From Haloglomus litoreum (GTDB lineage: Archaea; Halobacteriota; Halobacteria; Halobacteriales; Haloarculaceae): 64,000 nucleotides of DNA. The stretch spans positions 2,046,001 to 2,110,000 of the forward strand of contig NZ_CP119988.1 in NCBI RefSeq assembly GCF_029338515.1. Reading direction: 5' to 3'. Under the pieces are notes generated by a model. The model made no database searches and was not told the DNA's origin. It worked only from the letters and a program-made list of their open reading frames with translations. Shown one piece after another: positions 42,200 to 50,347 of this stretch; the stretch's first letter is position 1, and each line of letters starts with the position of its first letter. The translations under genes were made by a program, and so were the position numbers.

Positions 42200-43366
42200 A
42201 TGGCACGAGCAAGCGTAGTCGGCGCCGGCATGACCAAGTTCGGCGTCCACGACACGCCGTTGCAGGAACTGTTCGGCGAGGCGGCCTTCGAGGCGTTCGA
42301 CGACGCCGGGGTCGGCCCTGACGAGGTCGAGGCGCTCTACTTCGGGAACGCGATGGGGGGCCAGACGGAGAACGTCACGCACCTGGGACCGCAGTGTGCG
42401 AGCCACGTGGGGCTGGCGGGCAAGCCCGTCCAGCGGTTCGAGGACGCGTGCGCCACCTCCGCGAACGCGTTCAAGAACGCCGTCGAGGCGGTCGAATCGG
42501 GTCGGCACGACGTGGTGCTGGCGGGTGGCGTCGAGCGATGTACGCCGGAGACCGGCAAGGACACCGACGAGATGACGCGTATCTTCGCGTCGGCCTCGCA
42601 CCGCCAGTACGAACAGCCCACGGGCCTGACGTTCCCCGGCGTGTTCGCGCTCCTGACGAAGCGACATATGCACGAGCACGGGACGACCGAGGAGCAGCTC
42701 GCCCACGTCGCGGTCAAGAACCACGGCCACGGGTCGCTCAACCCGAAGGCTCACTTCGGGAAGGAGACGACCGTCGAGGAGGCCCTCGACGGCCCCATCG
42801 TCGCGGACCCGTTCCGGCTGATGGACTGCTGTCCGTTCTCGGACGGCGCGAGCGCGGTCGTCGTCGTCAGCGACGACCTCGCGGACTCGTTCGATCGGCC
42901 CGTCGACGTGACCGGCGTCGGCCACGCCACGGACATCGTCCCGCTGGCTGACAAGGAGACGCCCCACGTCACGAAGGCGGCGCGCGACGCGGCCTCGGAA
43001 GCGTACGAGCAGGCGGGCGTCTCGGCCGACGACGTTGACTTCGCGGAGGTCCACGACTGCTTCACGGGTGCCGAGGTGCTCGCGAGCGAGGCGGTCGGCC
43101 TCGTCGAGGACGGCCAGGGCGGCGTCGCCGCGGCCGAGGGTCGCACCCGGCGCGACGGCGACATCCCCATCAACGCCTCGGGCGGCCTGAAGGCGAAGGG
43201 CCACCCCATCGGGGCGACCGGGGTCGCCCAGATCGTCGAGCTGGCCGAGCAGGTCCGCGGCGAGGCCGGCGAGCACCAGCTCGACGGCGTCTCCCGTGGC
43301 GTGGCGCACAACCTCGGCGGCGACGCCGCGACGACCGTCGTCTCGGTCATGGAGGCCCGGGCATGA
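42200..43366 (+). CDS. Thiolase (SCP2/acetyl-CoA acetyltransferase family)
   Basis: This 388-residue enzyme has nucleophile C84 in DACATSANAF and the C-terminal catalytic His in NASGGLKAKGHPIGATGVAQ, followed by a loop (SRGVAHNLGGDAATTVVSVM) in place of the usual CxG motif. That pattern is typical of archaeal SCP2-type thiolases. It overlaps the DUF35 gene by four bases (ATGA). In methanogens and others a thiolase, HMG-CoA synthase and DUF35 form a complex; here HMG-CoA synthase is absent from the neighbourhood. It could act in beta-oxidation or in acetoacetyl-CoA formation. Confidence 0.92.
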   Translation: MARASVVGAGMTKFGVHDTPLQELFGEAAFEAFDDAGVGPDEVEALYFGNAMGGQTENVTHLGPQCASHVGLAGKPVQRFEDACATSANAFKNAVEAVESGRHDVVLAGGVERCTPETGKDTDEMTRIFASASHRQYEQPTGLTFPGVFALLTKRHMHEHGTTEEQLAHVAVKNHGHGSLNPKAHFGKETTVEEALDGPIVADPFRLMDCCPFSDGASAVVVVSDDLADSFDRPVDVTGVGHATDIVPLADKETPHVTKAARDAASEAYEQAGVSADDVDFAEVHDCFTGAEVLASEAVGLVEDGQGGVAAAEGRTRRDGDIPINASGGLKAKGHPIGATGVAQIVELAEQVRGEAGEHQLDGVSRGVAHNLGGDAATTVVSVMEARA

Positions 43367-43764
43367 GCGCACAGGACACCGAGGACGTCGAACGCCCGGC
43401 GACGCTGGGCTACCACGACTGGGCCGCGGCCGTCCGCGAGGGGCGGCTCCTGGGCCAGGCGTGCGAGGAGTGCGGCCACGTGAGCGGCGTCCCGAGCGGC
43501 GCCTGCCAGGAGTGCGGTGCCCGCGACCTGACGACCGTCGAACTCCCGACCGAGGGGACCGTCTACTCGGAGACGACCATCAACGTCCCGCCGGAGCAGT
43601 TCGAGGAGCGCGGCTACCAGGTGGCGGTCGTCGACCTGGGTGACGCACGGGGGATGGTCCGCATCGAGGGCGACCACGTCGACATCGGTGACGAGGTGGC
43701 GCTCTCGGGGGTCATCGACACGGACGACGACCACCCGGCGCCGACCTTCGAGCCCGCCGAGTAG
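43363..43764 (+). CDS. DUF35 OB-fold, zinc-ribbon acyl-CoA-associated protein
   Basis: This 133-residue protein has an N-terminal helix, a zinc ribbon CEECGHVSGVPSGACQECGA (about residues 36-55) and a C-terminal OB-fold (GTVYSETTINVPPEQF onward). These proteins bind CoA and bridge thiolase to partner enzymes to pass the intermediate. It overlaps the thiolase stop by four bases. The gene ends 15 bases before the convergent MscS gene. Confidence 0.9.
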   Translation: MSAQDTEDVERPATLGYHDWAAAVREGRLLGQACEECGHVSGVPSGACQECGARDLTTVELPTEGTVYSETTINVPPEQFEERGYQVAVVDLGDARGMVRIEGDHVDIGDEVALSGVIDTDDDHPAPTFEPAE

Positions 43765-43779
43765 GCCATCGGGGGCGGC

Positions 43780-44649
43780 TCACTCCGGCCGCTCGACGGC
43801 GACCGATCCGGAGAGCTCGCGTCCGGCGGCGGGCGCGAGCGTGAGGTCCTCCTCGTCGAACCGAAGCTTCACCTCCCGCCGGAAGTCGGAGCGGATGTCG
43901 GCCACTTCCACACGGGCCGGTTCGTCGACCCACAGCTCGGCCCGGACGGTGATGCTGTCCGGGCCGAGGTCGACGATGCGAGCGTTCGGCGCGGGCTCCT
44001 CGACCACGCGGTCGAAGTTGGCGGCGATCTGCTGGAGCTCCATCAGCGCGTGCTCCGTGTCCTCCGCGTACGAGACGAACGCCCGCTCGGTGATGCGGTA
44101 GTTGTCGCGACCGAACGGCCGGGTGAGCGCGTTCGTCGTCAACTCCGTGTTCGGGACGGTGATGGTCTCGTTGTCGGGTGTCCGGATGCGGGTGACTCGG
44201 AAGTCGACGGCCTCGACGACACCCTCGCCGCCCGACCAGGAGATGAAGTCCCCGACGTTGAAGTCGGGGTCCGCGACCAGGAAGAAGCCGCTGATGAGCG
44301 AGCCGAACACCTCCTGGCCGGCGACGCTGAAGGCGAACGCCAGCGCGCCGATGATGATGGCCGAGTCGGTCCCCAGCAGGAACCGGAGCTGCCCGGCCGC
44401 CACCAGCCCTGCCAGGAGTGCGATGCCGATCAGCAGCACCTGCACGTAGGTCTCGGTGGCCGTGACGAGCGTGGGGTTGTTCCGGTTACGTCCTCGGACC
44501 ACCCGGAGGACGAACGGGACGACGAGCAGGCGGCCGAGCGCGTAGACGAGCGCCACGGCGACGAGGAACGCGAGGAGTTCCGAGAGGAACTGGCTGTACG
44601 GCGCGAGGGGGTCCGGGAACCCGCCCGGGGGCTGGAGCTGCGCGAACAT
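43780..44649 (-). CDS. MscS-type mechanosensitive ion channel
   Basis: This 289-residue protein has an N-terminal helix and two further membrane helices; the pore-lining TM3 is FLLGTDSAIIIGALAFAFSVAGQEVFGSLISGFFL. The beta domain carries FNVGDFISWSGGEGVVEAVDFRVTRIRTPDNETITVPNTELTT, the MscS signature. Archaeal homologues are smaller than bacterial MscK. It opens under membrane tension to release solutes upon hypo-osmotic shock, a central stress for halophiles. ATG 44649 fits the membrane topology; longer frames upstream are Pro-rich. Confidence 0.92.
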   Translation of the reverse strand: MFAQLQPPGGFPDPLAPYSQFLSELLAFLVAVALVYALGRLLVVPFVLRVVRGRNRNNPTLVTATETYVQVLLIGIALLAGLVAAGQLRFLLGTDSAIIIGALAFAFSVAGQEVFGSLISGFFLVADPDFNVGDFISWSGGEGVVEAVDFRVTRIRTPDNETITVPNTELTTNALTRPFGRDNYRITERAFVSYAEDTEHALMELQQIAANFDRVVEEPAPNARIVDLGPDSITVRAELWVDEPARVEVADIRSDFRREVKLRFDEEDLTLAPAAGRELSGSVAVERPE

Positions 44650-44788
44650 GGCCGGGCGCACTCGCGGCGTCGTGAAAACGTGGCTGGTCTGACCGGGGCC
44701 GGCACCCCCGACGATGCCCGCTCCAAGAGGGTTCGACGGGCCGACCGGTGCCGGACCGGTTTTGGTCCCACGCGGCGTGGGCAGGGCC

Positions 44789-45229
44789 ATGGCCCGCGAG
44801 GTCGAGCACGACGCCGACGGTCCGTACGTCCTCACGACCGGGGACATCGACCCGGACCACGGTGACATCGCCGTCTGCCGGTGTGGACTCTCCCCGGAGT
44901 TCCCGTTCTGCGACGGCTCGCATCGCGCGACGCTGGACGAGGACCCCGATACCGTCTACCGGTATCCCGAGGGCCCCGGTGGCGAACGCCGGATCATCAC
45001 CGGCACCGGGGACCGGGACGGCGGCGACGGGACCGACTGGGCGACGACCGAGGGGGAGGTCGTGGCCATCCACGAGGAACGCGGGCCCCGCATCGTCGAC
45101 ACGGAGGAACTCGCGGACGCGGGGGGCCGGCTGGAACTCGCGCTGTCGGACCTGGCGACCGAGGTGGTCGACGACACGGGTCAGGACGGGTGCAGGACGG
45201 ACGACGAGTGCGGGACGGACGACGGGTGA
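44789..45229 (+). CDS. CDGSH iron-sulfur domain protein
   Basis: This 146-residue protein has the CDGSH [2Fe-2S] site C30-x-C32-...-C41-D-G-S-H45 (CRCGLSPEFPFCDGSH), three Cys and one His ligating the cluster. A second acidic region of about 90 residues follows. Codons for the last 12 residues come from two 18-base near-repeats (45191-45226) giving CRTDDE and CGTDDG. Cluster transfer or redox sensing is known for the family, not shown here. Start ATG 44789 is 140 bases from the divergent MscS start. Confidence 0.9.
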   Translation: MAREVEHDADGPYVLTTGDIDPDHGDIAVCRCGLSPEFPFCDGSHRATLDEDPDTVYRYPEGPGGERRIITGTGDRDGGDGTDWATTEGEVVAIHEERGPRIVDTEELADAGGRLELALSDLATEVVDDTGQDGCRTDDECGTDDG

Positions 45230-45280
45230 CCGAGGGGCGGCGGCTGACCGGGAGCGAGCCGTGACGCCACGTGGGGGGCC

Positions 45281-45835
45281 CTACTCCGCGTCGGCGGGCG
45301 TGTCGAAGTCGTGGAAGTGCTCGCCCTTCTCCTTCGAGAGGATGTTGAGTGCGGCGGCGGCGCCGTCGCCGGCCGAGATGATCGCCTGCCACTCCTCCTC
45401 GCGGACCATCGCCCCCGTGGCGTACACGTCCGCGTGGCTCGTCTCCATCGTCACGTCCACGTCGACCACGTCGCCGTCGAAGTCGAGCCCGAGGTCCTCG
45501 GCGAGGCCGCGCTTCGTCCCGGTCGCCAGCACCACGTAGTCGACGTCGTGGTCGCCGTCCTCGGTCGAGAGCGTGAACCCGTCGTCGGTCGCCTCGACAC
45601 CGGTGACCTCCGTCCCCTGGTGCCGCTCGACGCCGAACCCGTCGACCTGGTCCCGGGCCGACTCCAGGAACTCGGTCCCGTCCTCGGACTCGATGCCGAG
45701 GTAGTTGAACAGGTGGGCCTTGTGCAGCCAGGTCCCGTCCGTGTCAAAGACGTGCGTCTCGAGTCCGTTCTTGGCCGTGAATAGTGCAGCACTCAGGCCG
45801 GCGGCACCGCCGCCGACGATTCCTACGGTCGTCAT
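45281..45835 (-). CDS. Short TrxR-like FAD-dependent oxidoreductase
   Basis: This 184-residue flavoprotein begins MTTVGIVGGGAAGLSAALFT (FAD-binding GxGxxG) and has YVVLATGTKRGLAEDLGLDFDG and an HADVYATGAMVREEEWQAIISAGDGAAAALNILS, matching the second FAD motif of thioredoxin reductases. It lacks the NADPH domain and the C-x2-C active site of TrxB, which is about 300 residues. Only FAD binding is supported. A TATA-like GATTTTTC region (45862-45870, minus strand) lies about 30 bases upstream. Confidence 0.83.
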   Translation of the reverse strand: MTTVGIVGGGAAGLSAALFTAKNGLETHVFDTDGTWLHKAHLFNYLGIESEDGTEFLESARDQVDGFGVERHQGTEVTGVEATDDGFTLSTEDGDHDVDYVVLATGTKRGLAEDLGLDFDGDVVDVDVTMETSHADVYATGAMVREEEWQAIISAGDGAAAALNILSKEKGEHFHDFDTPADAE

Positions 45836-45987
45836 CGGACCCGGATACGACCCTGACGCTGAAAAATCCACGCCGCGGAAGGGACCCAACTCACGAGTAT
45901 AGTCGGATAAGGTATGGTTCTTGTAGGATGTTGTCGAGATTATCTGGTAACTACCCATCTCAGACACGAAGCCACGCCGTTACCGCA

Positions 45988-46743
45988 TCACTCCCGTACC
46001 GCCACCAGCCGGAGTCGGCGGTAGTCCAGCGTCCACGCCTCGCCGTCGAACCGCTCGTCCCGGAGTCGGTCGGCGGTGGCCGCCGCGACCGTCTCGCGGT
46101 CCGGCAGGTCCCCGAACAGCGGGTCGCCGAACTGGGCGAGCCACGACGAGAGCCCGTCCGCGCCGTCCAGCTCGGTCGGCCGGTCGAACAGCGACGCACG
46201 GTGGACCTCGAACCCGGCCCGCTCCAGACGGGGCGTGTACTCGCCGACCGACGGGAAGTACCAGGGGTCGACGGGGTCGTGGCCGTGCTCGCGCCGGGCC
46301 AGGTTGGCGGCCCGGACGACGCCCGCGACGTTGCCCGTGCCGCCGAGCTCGGCGACGAACCGCCCGCCCGGGCGGAGCGCGCGGGCGACCGCTGCGAGGG
46401 TACGGTCCTGGTCGGACGCCGGGACCCAGTGCAGGGCCGCGTTCGAGAGCGCGCCGTCGGCCCCGGTCACCGGGAGCGAGCGGAGGTCCCCGCGGACGAA
46501 CCGCGGGTCGTCGTGGCGGGCACGTGCCCGGGCCACCATCGACGCCGAGCGGTCCACGCCGACAGCCCGGCCCCCGGCGCCGACCCGCTCGGCCAGCGTC
46601 GCGGTCAGGTCGCCCGTGCCACAGCCGAGGTCGAGGACGCGCTCCCCGGGTGCGGGGTCCAGCAGGTCGACGAGCGGCGTCCCGTATGCCGCCACGAACG
46701 ATTGATCGCTGTCGTACCGGCCGGCGTCCCAGTCGCTGGTCAC
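45988..46743 (-). CDS. SAM-dependent class I methyltransferase
   Basis: This 251-residue protein has SAM motif I VLDLGCGTGDLTATLAE (about 36-52), acid AVGVDRSASMVARA, motif LRSLPVTGADGALSNAALHWVPA and ALRPGGRFVAELGGTGNV. The sequence resembles trans-aconitate 2-methyltransferase (Tam-type) small-molecule methyltransferases; the substrate cannot be assigned. GTG 46743 is the start that fits, since the long frame upstream encodes non-haloarchaeal sequence. Confidence 0.88.
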   Translation of the reverse strand: MTSDWDAGRYDSDQSFVAAYGTPLVDLLDPAPGERVLDLGCGTGDLTATLAERVGAGGRAVGVDRSASMVARARARHDDPRFVRGDLRSLPVTGADGALSNAALHWVPASDQDRTLAAVARALRPGGRFVAELGGTGNVAGVVRAANLARREHGHDPVDPWYFPSVGEYTPRLERAGFEVHRASLFDRPTELDGADGLSSWLAQFGDPLFGDLPDRETVAAATADRLRDERFDGEAWTLDYRRLRLVAVRE

Positions 46744-46804
46744 GTGGGCGACGAGGGCCGGCGCCAGGTTGAGCCTGCCGGCTGCGTGTGGAGGACTCTC
46801 TGAG

Positions 46805-47068
46805 TCAGGCCGTGCCGCGGGCGTGGGCGTCCGCGACGAGTTTGTACAGCAGCCCGATGGTCCCGCCGTAGACGAGGACGGTCCCGACGGCGAGGAACAG
46901 GACCCGGAGGATGTCGGCCAGCAGGAACAGGTTGCTCCCGCGGCCGAACCGGAACGCCTGGACCCCGAGACCGAGACAGAGCGTGCCGACGATGACGACG
47001 GCGTAGAGGAGGGCCATCTCGCGACTGACGACGTACCGCAGCGCCTCTCGGGCGGTGACGACTGCCAT
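46805..47068 (-). CDS. Two- or three-helix membrane protein
   Basis: This 87-residue protein (MAVVTAREALRYVVSREMAL) has helices at about 17-38 (LLYAVVIVGTLCLGLGVQAFRF) and 46-80 (LFLLADILRVLFLAVGTVLVYGGTIGLLYKLV). It is probably co-directional with the methyltransferase, 61 bases apart. Divergent from the penicillin acylase gene. No family recognised. Confidence 0.75.
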   Translation of the reverse strand: MAVVTAREALRYVVSREMALLYAVVIVGTLCLGLGVQAFRFGRGSNLFLLADILRVLFLAVGTVLVYGGTIGLLYKLVADAHARGTA

Positions 47069-47156
47069 GCGCCACCTGCCGCGGCCGAGGTGTTAAATGC
47101 ACGCACAGCTCCGTGGGAGTTACGCCAGGTGGGTGTGGGAACCGGACACGCGAACA

Positions 47157-47164
47157 CTTATTCG
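47157..47164 (+). promoter_or_regulatory. TATA box for the penicillin acylase gene
   Basis: CTTATTCG lies 24-31 bases before ATG 47188, marking a leaderless promoter and supporting that start. Confidence 0.55.
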
Positions 47165-47187
47165 GGAGCCGACCGCCGTCCGGCAGT

Positions 47188-49689
47188 ATGGTATCCGATC
47201 TCGGGGGAGCGGTCGCCTCGGTTCTCGCGCTCGCCCTGCTGGTCTCCGCGGCGGTCGGTGGCGGCTCGTTCGTCACGCTGTCGGCCCCGGCGTCGGGCGA
47301 GGCGTGGGGGTCCTCCTACGGCGCGAACGGCGGCTCGCTCGCCTCGTCGGCCGCCGACCTCGGCGGCCCGCGGCAGGTGGAGAACCCGTACGGCGAGGCG
47401 ACGGTCCGGTTCGACTCGGACGGCGTCCCGCACATCTCGGCCTCGAACGAGCGGGCGCTCGCGTTCGCGGTGGGCTACGTGCAGGCGCGCGACCGACTGT
47501 TCCAGATGGACCTCCAGCGCCGGCTGATGGAGGGGAACCTCTCGGCGGCGTTCGGCGCTCGGGCGGTCGAGTCCGACCGGTTCCACCGCCAGATGGGCTT
47601 CGACGCAGCCGCGAACGCCTCCTGGCGGCGCATCCAGGACACCGAGACCGGCGAGGGCGTCCGGGCCTACACCGCCGGCGTCAACCGCTACATCGATACC
47701 CGGGAGCCGTCGTTCGAGTTCCGGGCGAACGGCTACGAGCCCACGCGCTGGACCCCACAGGACACCCTCATCGTCGGGAAGCTCATCGCCTGGCAGCTCA
47801 CCGGCGACTTCCGTGACCTGGAGGGGCGCAGCATCCGCCGGGCGTTCCCCGACCGTCGCGAGGCGGTCGCCGAGCTGTACCCGGACCAGCTCGCCCACGA
47901 CGACGCCATCGTCGACGGATCGGTGGGCGGCCAGCGCAACGACCTCGGCGAGCCGCGTCCGGACCTCGTCGAGGGCGTCGACACGGGTGGGATGCAGGGG
48001 CTCTACGAGGAGCTCCGGCCGTACCAGTCCTCGCCGGGACTGGGGTCGAACTCCTGGGTCGTCGGCGGGCAGTACACCGAGGACGGGAGTCCCATCGTCG
48101 CCAACGACCCGCACCTCGGGCTGAACGTCCCGCCCGTCTGGTACGAACAGCACCTCCGCGTGCGTGGCGAGGGCGGCGCGGACGCGATGGACGTTCGCGG
48201 CGTGGCGTTCCCCGGCGTCCCGACGGTCGTCATCGGGGCCAACGACGACATCGCGTGGGGCTTCACCAACGTCGGGGCCGACCAGGTCGACCTCTACCGC
48301 TACGAGCGCCCCTCCCCGACCACGTACCGCTACCAGGGCGAGGTCCGCGAGTTCGAGACCCACAACGAGACCATCCCCGTCATGGACGGGCGCGACCGGA
48401 CCGTGCGCATCCGCCGGACGGTCCACGGGCCCTTCCTCACCAGACAGACGGCCGGAGGCGAGGTCGGTGTGGCCGTCTCGTGGGTCGGGCTCGGTGACAC
48501 CCGGGAGTCCCAGGCCATCTTCCGCCTGAACAAGGCCGAGAGCCTCGACGAGGTCCGGGAGGTGATGCGGCGGTTCGACTCGCCGACCCAGAACTTCGTC
48601 GCGGCCGACATCCGTGACGGCGGGACGTACTTCCGCATCACCGGGCGCTACCCGGTCCGGACCGTGAACGGGCGGAGCGTCGAGGGCGACCGGGTCTTCA
48701 ACGGCACCGCTGCGCGGATGGAGTGGCCCGGCTTCGAGCCGTACGGCCGGACGAACTGGACGGCGTTCCACGATTACGACGAGGTGCCGGAGGTGCGGAA
48801 CCCGGGCTACCTCGCGACCGCGAACCAGCGGACCATGGACGACCCGCCGTTCTACATCGCCCACAGCCCGCGCTACGCGGACCCGTACCGCGGCGAGCGC
48901 ATCTACGAACTGCTGGAGCAGCGCGCCGAATCCGACCGGCCCATCACGCCGGCGTACATGCGGCGGGTCCAGCAGGACGTCCGCAGCGAGGCCGCCGAGG
49001 ACTTCGTGCCCATCATCCAGGACTCCACCGGACGGATGGACGCCAGCACCCGCGCCGCAGCCGATGAATTCGACGGCTGGGACTACAACATGACCGCGGA
49101 CTCGCGCCCGGCGCTGCTGTACGCGCTCTGGCTCGACCACTACCGGAACGCCACCTTCGGTGACGAGTTCCGCTCGCGTGGGCTCGACGAGTCGTACTTC
49201 CCGAAGGACTACACGCTGAGCCAGCTCCCGCCTAGCTCGCGCTGGTTCGACGACGTCCGAACGGACCGGCGCGAGCGTCGTGCCGACATCGCCGCCCGGG
49301 CGCTCCGGCAGGCCGTCGCCGAGGCCGAGCGCGAGGGCTGGGAGACCTACGGCGACTACAACCGACTCGACCAGGACCACCCGTTCCCGCTCGCGTTCCT
49401 GGACTACCCCGAACGCGAGATGGACGGTTCGCCGTACACGGTCAACAACTTCCGCTCGCAGCGGTCGACGCAGGCGGGCTCCTCGTGGCGGATGGTCGTC
49501 ACCGAGGGCGAGTCGTTCGGAATCATCCCCGGCGGCCAGTCGGCCAACCCGTTCTCACCGCACTACCACAGCCAGCTGGACGAGTGGGCGACGGGCGGGT
49601 ACAAGCCGATGCCGCGCGAGCCCTCGGGCGACCGGGAGCTCGTCTTCGTCCGGGGCGACGGCGCCGACCAGGGAGGTGATGGCTCGTGA
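47188..49689 (+). CDS. Exported penicillin acylase-family (Ntn) amidase
   Basis: This 833-residue precursor has an N-terminal hydrophobic segment (ASVLALALLVSAAVGGGSFV, about 10-29) acting as signal or anchor. Penicillin amidases self-cleave to expose an N-terminal Ser; the site here is G|SNSWVVGG with S287 (LGSNSW). The oxyanion Asn and the PTVVIGANDDIAWGFTNVGADQVDLY region match the beta subunit, and the C-terminal part ends with GGQSANPFSPHYHSQLDEWATG, another family hallmark. Substrates in the family include penicillins, acyl-homoserine lactones and other N-acyl compounds. The next gene begins inside its stop codon, so the two are co-translated. Confidence 0.93.
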   Translation: MVSDLGGAVASVLALALLVSAAVGGGSFVTLSAPASGEAWGSSYGANGGSLASSAADLGGPRQVENPYGEATVRFDSDGVPHISASNERALAFAVGYVQARDRLFQMDLQRRLMEGNLSAAFGARAVESDRFHRQMGFDAAANASWRRIQDTETGEGVRAYTAGVNRYIDTREPSFEFRANGYEPTRWTPQDTLIVGKLIAWQLTGDFRDLEGRSIRRAFPDRREAVAELYPDQLAHDDAIVDGSVGGQRNDLGEPRPDLVEGVDTGGMQGLYEELRPYQSSPGLGSNSWVVGGQYTEDGSPIVANDPHLGLNVPPVWYEQHLRVRGEGGADAMDVRGVAFPGVPTVVIGANDDIAWGFTNVGADQVDLYRYERPSPTTYRYQGEVREFETHNETIPVMDGRDRTVRIRRTVHGPFLTRQTAGGEVGVAVSWVGLGDTRESQAIFRLNKAESLDEVREVMRRFDSPTQNFVAADIRDGGTYFRITGRYPVRTVNGRSVEGDRVFNGTAARMEWPGFEPYGRTNWTAFHDYDEVPEVRNPGYLATANQRTMDDPPFYIAHSPRYADPYRGERIYELLEQRAESDRPITPAYMRRVQQDVRSEAAEDFVPIIQDSTGRMDASTRAAADEFDGWDYNMTADSRPALLYALWLDHYRNATFGDEFRSRGLDESYFPKDYTLSQLPPSSRWFDDVRTDRRERRADIAARALRQAVAEAEREGWETYGDYNRLDQDHPFPLAFLDYPEREMDGSPYTVNNFRSQRSTQAGSSWRMVVTEGESFGIIPGGQSANPFSPHYHSQLDEWATGGYKPMPREPSGDRELVFVRGDGADQGGDGS

Positions 49690-50051
49690 GCTACCTGACG
49701 CCCGCGGCGCTGACGGACCTCCGGCGGCGCCGAGAGGACGAACTCGCGCTGGGCGCGTTCACGCTGGGGCTCGTGGCGGTGCTGGTCGCGACGCTCGTCC
49801 CCGCCGTCCCGCCCGGAGCCGGCCTCGTCGTCGGCGGTCTGCTCGCCGGCCTCGCCGCTGACTCGCTCTGGCGGGCGCTCCAGTTCGGCTGCTACTTCGG
49901 TGGCCTCGTCCTCGTCGTCTGGGGGGTCGCACTCGTCCTGTTCGGCGTCCTCGGCGCGGTCGCGGCCGCGACACCCCTGTCGCTGCTGGCGCTCGTGCTG
50001 GGATTCGCACTCCCGGCGCTGGCGGCCGTCGCGGTTCGTGGGCTGGTCTGA
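49686..50051 (+). CDS. Membrane protein translationally coupled to the acylase
   Basis: This 121-residue protein begins at GTG 49686 (MSYLTPAALTDLRRRREDEL), overlapping the acylase stop by four bases. It has four hydrophobic helices (ALGAFTLGLVAVLVATLVPAV, GLVVGGLLAGLAADSLW, GCYFGGLVLVVWGVALVLFGVLG, PLSLLALVLGFALPALAAVAV). The tight coupling suggests an accessory role with the acylase, but nothing shows this directly. Confidence 0.8.
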   Translation: MSYLTPAALTDLRRRREDELALGAFTLGLVAVLVATLVPAVPPGAGLVVGGLLAGLAADSLWRALQFGCYFGGLVLVVWGVALVLFGVLGAVAAATPLSLLALVLGFALPALAAVAVRGLV

Positions 50052-50105
50052 GACCGGGGGTGGACCACGCGAACCTTCTTCCCAGTCGCTGTCGGAGACT
50101 CGGCG

Positions 50106-50252
50106 ATGACAGACGTCGACGGCGGATACGCGGCTGTGGGGGCAGCACTCGGCATCCTGTTCGGCCTCCTCCTGGGCGGGCCCGTCGGCGTCGTCCTCGG
50201 AGCGCTCCTCGGTGGGCTTATCGGGTGGTACGTCGAGCGGGAAGCCAGGTAG
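50106..50252 (+). CDS. 48-residue Gly-rich membrane protein
   Basis: The frame begins MTDVDGGYAAVGAALGILFG and ends GLIGWYVEREAR. Nearly all central residues are Gly, Ala, Leu or Val, with glycine-zipper spacing (GGPVGVVLGALLGGLIG) and a Tyr-x-Glu-Arg end. One long helix or a helical hairpin is likely, as in glycine-zipper membrane proteins. It follows the acylase-linked gene by 54 bases. Confidence 0.55.
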   Translation: MTDVDGGYAAVGAALGILFGLLLGGPVGVVLGALLGGLIGWYVEREAR

Positions 50253-50347
50253 TCGGGCGGCCCCAGCGCGGGACGGGCGCTTCCCGCCACGTCGGCGGCC
50301 CCTGCCGGAACCATCAGCTTCCTCCCACGTCGAGTCGAGGGCTCCGT

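Noticed and set aside
47113-47187. Upstream extension of the acylase frame
   Set aside because: The TATA at 47157-47164 would lie inside it; ATG 47188 is the better start.
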